Below, piece after piece: positions 16,225 to 20,826 of a stretch of 20,826 nucleotides of DNA. The stretch is taken from assembly GCA_002319815.1 (NCBI GenBank), contig DCFR01000086.1, positions 1-20,826 of the forward strand, written 5' to 3'. Below the pieces are notes generated by a model that worked only from the letters and a program-made list of their open reading frames with translations, was not told the origin of the DNA and did no database searches. The first letter of the stretch is position 1. Each line of letters starts with the position of its first letter. The DNA is from Megamonas sp. UBA1799 (GTDB lineage: Bacteria > Bacillota > Negativicutes > Selenomonadales > Selenomonadaceae). The position numbers were made by a program, and so were the translations under genes.

Positions 16225-16309
16225 CTGACTAAAAACCCACTGCACAGACCGTCCCCATGACTGCCGGACCAAATATCCGAAGCCAAAGCGCCTGTGTTTT
16301 CTTAGATTC

Positions 16310-16338
16310 AGCATAACACAAAAAATGATTTTAAGCAA
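16310..16338 (-). promoter_or_regulatory. Extended -10 sigma-A promoter of the thioesterase gene
   Basis: The minus strand has -35 TTGCTT (16338-16333), a 17-base spacer and -10 TATGCT (16315-16310), with TGT just before it (extended -10). The predicted start near 16303 gives an untranslated leader of about 118 bases. Confidence 0.7.
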
Positions 16339-16379
16339 GAAAGCATATTCGTTAACATAAAATAGTCTTGAACGACAAA

Positions 16380-16403
16380 TAAGGCAGCCTCACGGCTGCC
16401 TTA
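16380..16403 (-). terminator. Terminator of the ribosomal protein / rpoA cluster
   Basis: A perfect 10-base-pair stem (TAAGGCAGCC paired with GGCTGCCTTA) with the tetraloop GTGA on the minus strand, followed by a T-rich ATTTGTCGTT. It lies about 15 bases after the rplQ stop. Confidence 0.85.
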
Positions 16404-16417
16404 AACGCTTCTTCCTA

Positions 16418-16756
16418 TTACACGAGCTCAAGAATGGCCATCGGTGCAGCATCGCCGCGACGAGGACCAAGCTTCAAAATGCGGGTGTAACCGCCCTGAC
16501 GGTCACTGTACTTAACCGCAATCTCACCAAACAGTTTTCTTACAACATCTTCATCCGCAAGACGCGCAATTGCCTGACGGCGAGCAGCCAGATCGCCGCG
16601 CTTTGCGAGGGTGATCAGCTGTTCTGCCAAGCCGCTGATTTCCTTGGCCTTGGCTTCCGTCGTTTCAATGCGTTCATGCAGGAAGAAGGAAGTCAGAATG
16701 CTGCGGAATAAAGCTTTGCGTGCACTGGAATCACGCCCTAATTTACTGTAGCCCAT
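16418..16756 (-). CDS. rplQ: 50S ribosomal protein L17
   Basis: L17 lines the region near the peptide exit tunnel of the large subunit. The 112-residue product begins MGYSKLGRDSSARKALFRSI and contains ERIETTEAKAKEI and the terminal YTRILKLGPRRGDAAPMAILELV, all standard for the family. It follows rpoA by 15 bases, with GAGGGAAAT before the ATG. Last gene of the alpha-operon portion. Confidence 0.97.
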   Translation of the reverse strand: MGYSKLGRDSSARKALFRSILTSFFLHERIETTEAKAKEISGLAEQLITLAKRGDLAARRQAIARLADEDVVRKLFGEIAVKYSDRQGGYTRILKLGPRRGDAAPMAILELV

Positions 16757-16771
16757 TTATTTCCCTCTTTC

Positions 16772-17731
16772 CTATTCTTCGGTTTGTAAAAGCGACAGGT
16801 CAAGTTCCTGCAACTTTTTCTTTACTTCCTCAAGCGACTTGCGCCCAAGATTTCTAACCTTCATCATATCTTCTTCCGTCTTTGCCGTCAAATCCGCTAC
16901 GGTATTGATATTCGCGCGCTTCAGGCAATTATAAGAACGGACAGAAAGATCAAGATCCTCAATCGTCATTTCCAGAACCTTCGCAGCATCGTTTTCCTCT
17001 GCTTCCGTGAAAGTTCCTTCTTCCTCTTCCTCTTCCTCAGGCAAACCGGCCATGTTTTGGAAAAGTTTCAGATGCGCGACCAGAATACTGGCCGACTTGC
17101 TGACAGCTTCCTCCGGACGAATCGAACCATCGGTCCATACCTCCAAAGTCAGCTTATCATAATCCGTCACGTTGCCTACGCGCGTATCCTTTACGGTGTA
17201 ATTCACCCGCAGTACCGGTGAGAAAATGGAATCAATCGGAATAATACCGATGACATGGTCCGGCTTCTTATTTTTCTCCGCCGGCACATAGCCACGTCCC
17301 CGTTCGACTGTCATCTCCATGTGCAGTGAACCGGTCTCATTGACCGTTGCGATATGGAGGTCCGGATTCAGGATCTCAACTTCGGCATCAGTTGTGATGT
17401 CAGCAGCCTTTACTTCCTTCTCCCCGTCCACATCAATGCGGATCACATGCGGCTCGTCCGTATACATCTTGAGGCATAACGATTTTAAATTCAAAATGAT
17501 ATTCGTGACATCGTCCCGAACACCAGGAATCGTAGAGAACTCGTGGAGCACTCCGTCGATTCTGATGGAGGTTATTGCAGCACCCGGTAAAGAGGATAAT
17601 AGAATGCGGCGCAGGCTGTTCCCCAGCGTAGTACCATAACCGCGTTCGAGAGGTTCACAGACAAACTTGCCATAACGATTATCTTCACTGATTTCTACTA
17701 TCTCGATCTTCGGTTTTTCGATTTCGATCAT
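16772..17731 (-). CDS. rpoA: DNA-directed RNA polymerase subunit alpha
   Basis: Alpha dimerises to start RNA polymerase assembly and contacts UP-element DNA and activators. The 319-residue protein has the N-terminal assembly domain (about 1-230) with YGTTLGNSLRRILLSSLPGAA, an acidic linker with seven consecutive Glu (about residues 236-242), and the C-terminal domain. The DNA-contacting residues R265, N268, G296, K298 and S299 fall at the same numbers as in E. coli. It lies 65 bases after rpsD, with GAGGAGGG about 11 bases before the ATG. Confidence 0.98.
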   Translation of the reverse strand: MIEIEKPKIEIVEISEDNRYGKFVCEPLERGYGTTLGNSLRRILLSSLPGAAITSIRIDGVLHEFSTIPGVRDDVTNIILNLKSLCLKMYTDEPHVIRIDVDGEKEVKAADITTDAEVEILNPDLHIATVNETGSLHMEMTVERGRGYVPAEKNKKPDHVIGIIPIDSIFSPVLRVNYTVKDTRVGNVTDYDKLTLEVWTDGSIRPEEAVSKSASILVAHLKLFQNMAGLPEEEEEEEGTFTEAEENDAAKVLEMTIEDLDLSVRSYNCLKRANINTVADLTAKTEEDMMKVRNLGRKSLEEVKKKLQELDLSLLQTEE

Positions 17732-17796
17732 CTGGAATAACCCTCCTCAATAATTCTATGCACTTGGCACACACTTTTCATCCCAACACAAAGAGA

Positions 17797-18390
17797 TTAT
17801 CTGGAGTACAACTCGACGATAGCCTGCTCGTTAACAGGAACATCAATTTCATCACGGTTCGGGAATCTCGTCACCGTTCCGGTCATATTGGCTTTATCCG
17901 CAGTAATCCAAGCCGGCACGCTGAGAACGCTGTAGTTCTCGCTGATGCCTTTGAAGAAATCCTTTGCCCGGCTCTTTTCTGCCACAGCGACCACATCATT
18001 GACGCGCACGAGCGCGGACGGAATGTCAAGCCGCTTGCCATTGACCGTGATATGACCATGACGCACCAGCTGACGAGCCTGTTTGCGCGTTGCGGCCAAA
18101 CCCAAACGGAATACAACATTATCAATTCTGCGTTCCAAAAGCCCAAGCAGATTTTCACCGGTTACACCCTGCATCTGCTTCGCCTTATCATAATATGTCC
18201 GGAACTGTTTTTCCAGAATACCATAAATGAACTTTGCCTTCTGTTTTTCCTTTAACTGCGTGCCATACTCACTGACCTTGCGGTTCGTGCGTCTTGGCTG
18301 ACGCTTCGACTGCTTGCTAAGCCCTACTACAGCCGGTTCAATACCGAGAGAACGGCATCTTTTGAGAGCTGGTACTCTATCAATTGCCAT
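17797..18390 (-). CDS. rpsD: 30S ribosomal protein S4 (zinc-free type)
   Basis: S4 is a primary 16S rRNA binder and nucleates small-subunit assembly. The 197-residue protein begins MAIDRVPALKRCRSLGIEP and lacks the Cys4 zinc site found at the N-terminus of many S4 proteins; only C12 remains. The S4 RNA-binding domain with ERRIDNVVFRLGLAATRKQARQLVRHGHITVNGK (about 86-119) is intact. The AGGAGGTG upstream is strong. Its place between rpsK and rpoA is the clostridial/Negativicute and E. coli order, unlike Bacillus, where rpsD is elsewhere. Confidence 0.97.
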   Translation of the reverse strand: MAIDRVPALKRCRSLGIEPAVVGLSKQSKRQPRRTNRKVSEYGTQLKEKQKAKFIYGILEKQFRTYYDKAKQMQGVTGENLLGLLERRIDNVVFRLGLAATRKQARQLVRHGHITVNGKRLDIPSALVRVNDVVAVAEKSRAKDFFKGISENYSVLSVPAWITADKANMTGTVTRFPNRDEIDVPVNEQAIVELYSR

Positions 18391-18408
18391 CTAGTTCTGC
18401 ACCTCCTA

Positions 18409-18801
18409 TTATACTCTTCTACGCTTCGGCGGACGGCATCCGTTATGCGGGACCGGCGTTACGTCTTTAATCATATTAACTTCCAGACCCGTTGCCTGCA
18501 GAGAACGGATAGCGGCTTCACGGCCAGCGCCCGGACCTTTTACATAAACTTCGACCTGTTTCAGGCCATGCTCCATCGCTGCCTTTGCTGCTGTCTCAGC
18601 AGCCATCTGTGCTGCGAACGGAGTGCTCTTTCTGGAACCGCGGAAACCAAGGCCGCCAGCGCTGGCCCAGGAAAGTGCATTACCGCTCTTATCGGTAAGC
18701 GTTACGATTGTATTGTTGAAGGTAGAGCTGATATGCGCTACACCGAATTCAACATTTTTACGGTCTCTTTTCTTCGGACGAGCTGATTTATTAACTGCCA
18801 C
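18409..18801 (-). CDS. rpsK: 30S ribosomal protein S11
   Basis: S11 lies on the platform of the small subunit near the mRNA exit. The 130-residue protein carries GVAHISSTFNNTIVTLTD, SWASAGGLGFRGSRKSTPFAAQ and the C-terminal PHNGCRPPKRRRV, which are near-invariant in bacteria. It follows rpsM after a 14-base gap with a GGGAGG ribosome-binding site. Confidence 0.98.
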   Translation of the reverse strand: MAVNKSARPKKRDRKNVEFGVAHISSTFNNTIVTLTDKSGNALSWASAGGLGFRGSRKSTPFAAQMAAETAAKAAMEHGLKQVEVYVKGPGAGREAAIRSLQATGLEVNMIKDVTPVPHNGCRPPKRRRV

Positions 18802-18815
18802 TTTTTATCCCTCCC

Positions 18816-19190
18816 TTAGCTTTCTTTTTTCTTACCGGCAATAGTCTTTCTCGGACCCTTGCGCGTACGTGCATTATTCTTCGTATTCTGTCCACGAACC
18901 GGCAGTCCGAGACGATGACGGCGCCCACGATAGCAGCCGATTTCTACGAGACGTTTAATATTGAGCGACCGCTCACGGCGGAGGTCGCCTTCAACGATAA
19001 CCTTTTTTTCAATGAGATCACGAAGCTTGACAACCTCATCTTCTGTCAGGTCGCGCGTACGAGTATCCGGATTGACACCCGTCTCGGCCAGCAGCTTCTG
19101 CGAAGTTGTCAGGCCAATACCATAGATATATGTTAAAGCGATTTCAATTCTCTTATCACGCGGTAAATCTACACCGGCAATACGTGCCAT
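18816..19190 (-). CDS. rpsM: 30S ribosomal protein S13
   Basis: S13 sits in the head of the small subunit and contacts tRNA and the large subunit. The 124-residue protein begins MARIAGVDLPRDKRIEIALTY and has the helix-two-turn-helix region with YGIGLTTSQKLLAE. Its basic tail is RGQNTKNNARTRKGPRKTIAGKKK. GGGAGGTG stands just upstream, and rpmJ ends 20 bases before the start. Confidence 0.98.
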   Translation of the reverse strand: MARIAGVDLPRDKRIEIALTYIYGIGLTTSQKLLAETGVNPDTRTRDLTEDEVVKLRDLIEKKVIVEGDLRRERSLNIKRLVEIGCYRGRRHRLGLPVRGQNTKNNARTRKGPRKTIAGKKKES

Positions 19191-19210
19191 ATATCAAGCA
19201 CCTCCCTTTC

Positions 19211-19324
19211 TTATCCTTGTCTTTGTTTATGCTTTGGGTTCTCGCAAATCACCATTACACGGCCCTTACGTTTAATTACCTTGCACTTTTCACAAATCGG
19301 TTTTACTGAAGGTTTAACTTTCAT
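19211..19324 (-). CDS. rpmJ: 50S ribosomal protein L36 (zinc-binding type)
   Basis: A 37-residue protein. It begins MKVKPSVKPICEKCKVIKRK and ends PKHKQRQG. C11, C14, C27 and H32 form the CCCH zinc site of the zinc-binding paralog class. It lies between infA and rpsM, as in most bacteria, with AAGGGGGG upstream. Length is normal. Confidence 0.97.
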   Translation of the reverse strand: MKVKPSVKPICEKCKVIKRKGRVMVICENPKHKQRQG

Positions 19325-19396
19325 TGTGCTATGCCCCCCTTTTCCTTTCCTGCACGCTGCAACCGCAGCCACACATAACGAAACGCGGTTAAGCGC

Positions 19397-19615
19397 TTAT
19401 TTGAAACGGTAGGTTATGCGGCCACGCGTCAAGTCATACGGTGTAAGCTCGATCGTGACCTTATCGCCAGGCAGAATGCGGATGAAATTCATACGGATCT
19501 TACCTGATACATGCGCCAATACAACATGGCCGTTTTCTAATTCGACCTGAAACATCGCATTGGGCAATGCCTCAAGTACTTTTCCTTCAACTTCAATTAC
19601 ATCTTGCTTGGACAT
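19397..19615 (-). CDS. infA: Translation initiation factor IF-1
   Basis: IF-1 binds the A site of the 30S subunit during initiation. The 72-residue OB-fold protein reads MSKQDVIEVEGKVLEALPN and later LAHVSGKIRMNFIRILPGDKV and TPYDLTRGRITYRFK, all hallmarks of the family. AAGGAG lies 8 bases before the ATG. The gene follows adk directly with about 99 bases between them and no map gene. Confidence 0.98.
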   Translation of the reverse strand: MSKQDVIEVEGKVLEALPNAMFQVELENGHVVLAHVSGKIRMNFIRILPGDKVTIELTPYDLTRGRITYRFK

Positions 19616-19714
19616 GAGTTTTGCTCCTTATTGTTCACTTGGCAGCCTCTGAAAACTGCCCTTCTATTGATCGGTGGTTTCGTCCAGATAAAAAACATCC
19701 GGCCATTGCCCCGC

Positions 19715-20359
19715 TCAGCCCTGAAGGCAGTTGATAACATCATTAAAGACCTTGTCAATCGCCTGACTGCCATCAACTGCCGTGTAAACGCCGGCATTCT
19801 GATAATAGTCAATCAAAGGCTTTGTCTGTGCTTCATACACCGAGAGACGATTCTTCATCGTCGCTTCGCTGTCATCAGCACGTTGGTAGGTCTCGCCGCC
19901 ACACACATCGCAAATTCCATCCTTTTGTGTAGGATTGAACCTGACATGATACGTAGCGCCGCACTGTTTGCAGATCCGGCGTCCAACAGCCCGCTCAATA
20001 AGCAAAGCTGATGGAACGCTAATATCTACAACCCGGGTCAGCTTGATCTGAAGTTCCGCAAGGATCTTGTCGAGCGCATCTGCCTGCTCAACGGTTCTCG
20101 GGAATCCATCCAGGATAAAACCCTTTGCACAATCCGGCTTTGCCAGCCGCTGCCGGACAATACCAATCGTTATTTCATCCGGGACAAGCTTCCCGGCATC
20201 CATACATGCCTTTGCCTGCTTGCCAAGCTCTGTACCCTCTTTGACGGCGGCACGAAACATATCGCCCGTCGAAATATGAGGAATAACAAACTTATTTACC
20301 AGATTTGCTGCCTGCGTGCCTTTGCCGGCACCCGGCGGCCCCATTAACAGGATATACAT
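19715..20359 (-). CDS. adk: Adenylate kinase
   Basis: Adenylate kinase catalyses AMP + ATP to 2 ADP. The 214-residue long-form enzyme has the P-loop GPPGAGKGT at 7-15, the AMP-site segment ISTGDMFR (29-36), DGFPRT (84-89), and a Cys4 zinc lid (C130, C133, C150, C153), as in Gram-positive-lineage enzymes. AGGGAGG precedes the ATG. It lies 12 bases after secY, the classical linkage. Confidence 0.98.
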   Translation of the reverse strand: MYILLMGPPGAGKGTQAANLVNKFVIPHISTGDMFRAAVKEGTELGKQAKACMDAGKLVPDEITIGIVRQRLAKPDCAKGFILDGFPRTVEQADALDKILAELQIKLTRVVDISVPSALLIERAVGRRICKQCGATYHVRFNPTQKDGICDVCGGETYQRADDSEATMKNRLSVYEAQTKPLIDYYQNAGVYTAVDGSQAIDKVFNDVINCLQG

Positions 20360-20371
20360 ATTTTATCCTCC

Positions 20372-20826
20372 CTATTTCATGAAACCTTGGTAATGGCGCA
20401 TAACCACCATAGCTTCAATCTGCTTCATTGTATCCAGTGCAACACCGACCACAATAAGCAGCGCTGTACCGCCGAAGTACACACCTTCAATATGCGTCGC
20501 ACCAGCGACCGCATTAGGCAATATAGCGATAAAAGCCAGGAAGAACGCGCCGGCAAGCGTGATACGGGTCAGAACATGATCTAAATAGTCCTCTGTGGGC
20601 TTGCCAGGACGGATGCCTGGTATAAAACCACCGTACTTTTTCAGATTCTCTGCCATATCCGATATCTTTACAGTAACCGCGGTATAAAAATACGTGAAGA
20701 AGATAATGAGGAACGCATAGATACTCGTCTGTAGCGGTGTGCCCCACGCAAAATAACCGGCTATAGTCTTTACCCATGGTACATTTACAAACTGGGCAAT
20801 AGTTACTGGAAACATCAGCACGGATG
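20372..20826 (-). CDS. secY: Protein translocase subunit SecY (C-terminal part, cut by window edge)
   Basis: SecY forms the membrane channel of the general secretion pathway. Only the last ~151 residues are present; the frame is open past the right edge (upstream codons read Ser-Val-Leu-Met-Phe-Pro). Recognisable SecY features are FFTYFYTAVTVKISDMAENLKKYGGFIPGIRPG, the cytoplasmic loop 5 region, then RITLAGAFFLAFIAILP and the terminal GVALDTMKQIEAMVVMRHYQGFMK. The GTG at 20821 is an internal Val codon and not a start. Confidence 0.97.
   Translation of the reverse strand, partial: SVLMFPVTIAQFVNVPWVKTIAGYFAWGTPLQTSIYAFLIIFFTYFYTAVTVKISDMAENLKKYGGFIPGIRPGKPTEDYLDHVLTRITLAGAFFLAFIAILPNAVAGATHIEGVYFGGTALLIVVGVALDTMKQIEAMVVMRHYQGFMK

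Noticed and set aside
16186..16338. N-terminal extension of the thioesterase to the ATG at 16338.
   Set aside because: That ATG lies within the predicted -35, the extension has no family similarity, and the ATG at 16185 has a good ribosome-binding site.
19390..19399. Perfect 10-base palindrome TAAGCGCTTA at the infA stop codon.
   Set aside because: Too short and loopless for a terminator; transcription must continue into rpmJ.
19597..19812. A 71-codon minus-strand ORF spanning the adk-infA gap, considered as a map or KOW remnant.
   Set aside because: It mostly overlaps the 3' end of adk in another frame and shows no methionine aminopeptidase or KOW motif.

Overview
The window looks like chromosomal DNA of an anaerobic Firmicute, most likely a member of the Negativicutes (Veillonella/Megasphaera/Selenomonas relatives). 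The reasons are the secY-adk-infA-rpmJ-rpsM-rpsK-rpsD-rpoA-rplQ order with rpsD inside the cluster, a zinc-free type S4 protein, Firmicute-style strong Shine-Dalgarno sequences, a Cys4 adenylate kinase, and a giant protein of the 2-hydroxyacyl-CoA dehydratase activator type typical of strict anaerobes. The genus is inference; no rRNA body lies in the window.

Layout. (1) 1-170: the promoter and boxA-bearing leader of an rRNA operon that runs leftward out of the window. (2) 225-3661, plus strand: murQ-murP-mupG, a compact operon for uptake and intracellular breakdown of peptidoglycan amino sugars, closed by a bidirectional terminator at 3661-3705. (3) 3711-7631, minus strand: two paralogous DUF445 membrane proteins followed by a KtrB/TrkH-type potassium transporter, joined by a stop/start overlap and a 10-base gap. 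(4) 7778-12019, minus strand: one 1413-residue protein carrying two iron-sulfur ASKHA ATPase domains plus HgdB-like regions, with its own near-consensus promoter and terminator. (5) 12184-15474, minus strand: ecfA1-ecfA2-ecfT-truA, the shared energising module of group II ECF vitamin transporters plus a tRNA pseudouridine synthase, from its own promoter. (6) 15712-16185, minus strand: a hotdog-fold acyl-CoA thioesterase with its own promoter and terminator. (7) 16380-20826, minus strand: the distal end of the S10-spc-alpha ribosomal protein cluster, from the C-terminal part of secY to rplQ and its terminator.

How the genes work together. MurP should import and phosphorylate a MurNAc sugar, MupG should split MurNAc-6P-GlcNAc, and MurQ should remove lactate to give GlcNAc-6P. 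The ribosomal block couples secretion, translation initiation and RNA polymerase alpha supply. The ECF module has no substrate-binding S component here, so it presumably serves S components encoded elsewhere.

Most of the window is conserved housekeeping DNA. The parts that are least understood are the DUF445-DUF445-KtrB operon and the giant ATPase/reductase-like protein. No insertion sequence, CRISPR array, tRNA or prophage signal was seen, and no gene-free stretch exceeds 300 bases.
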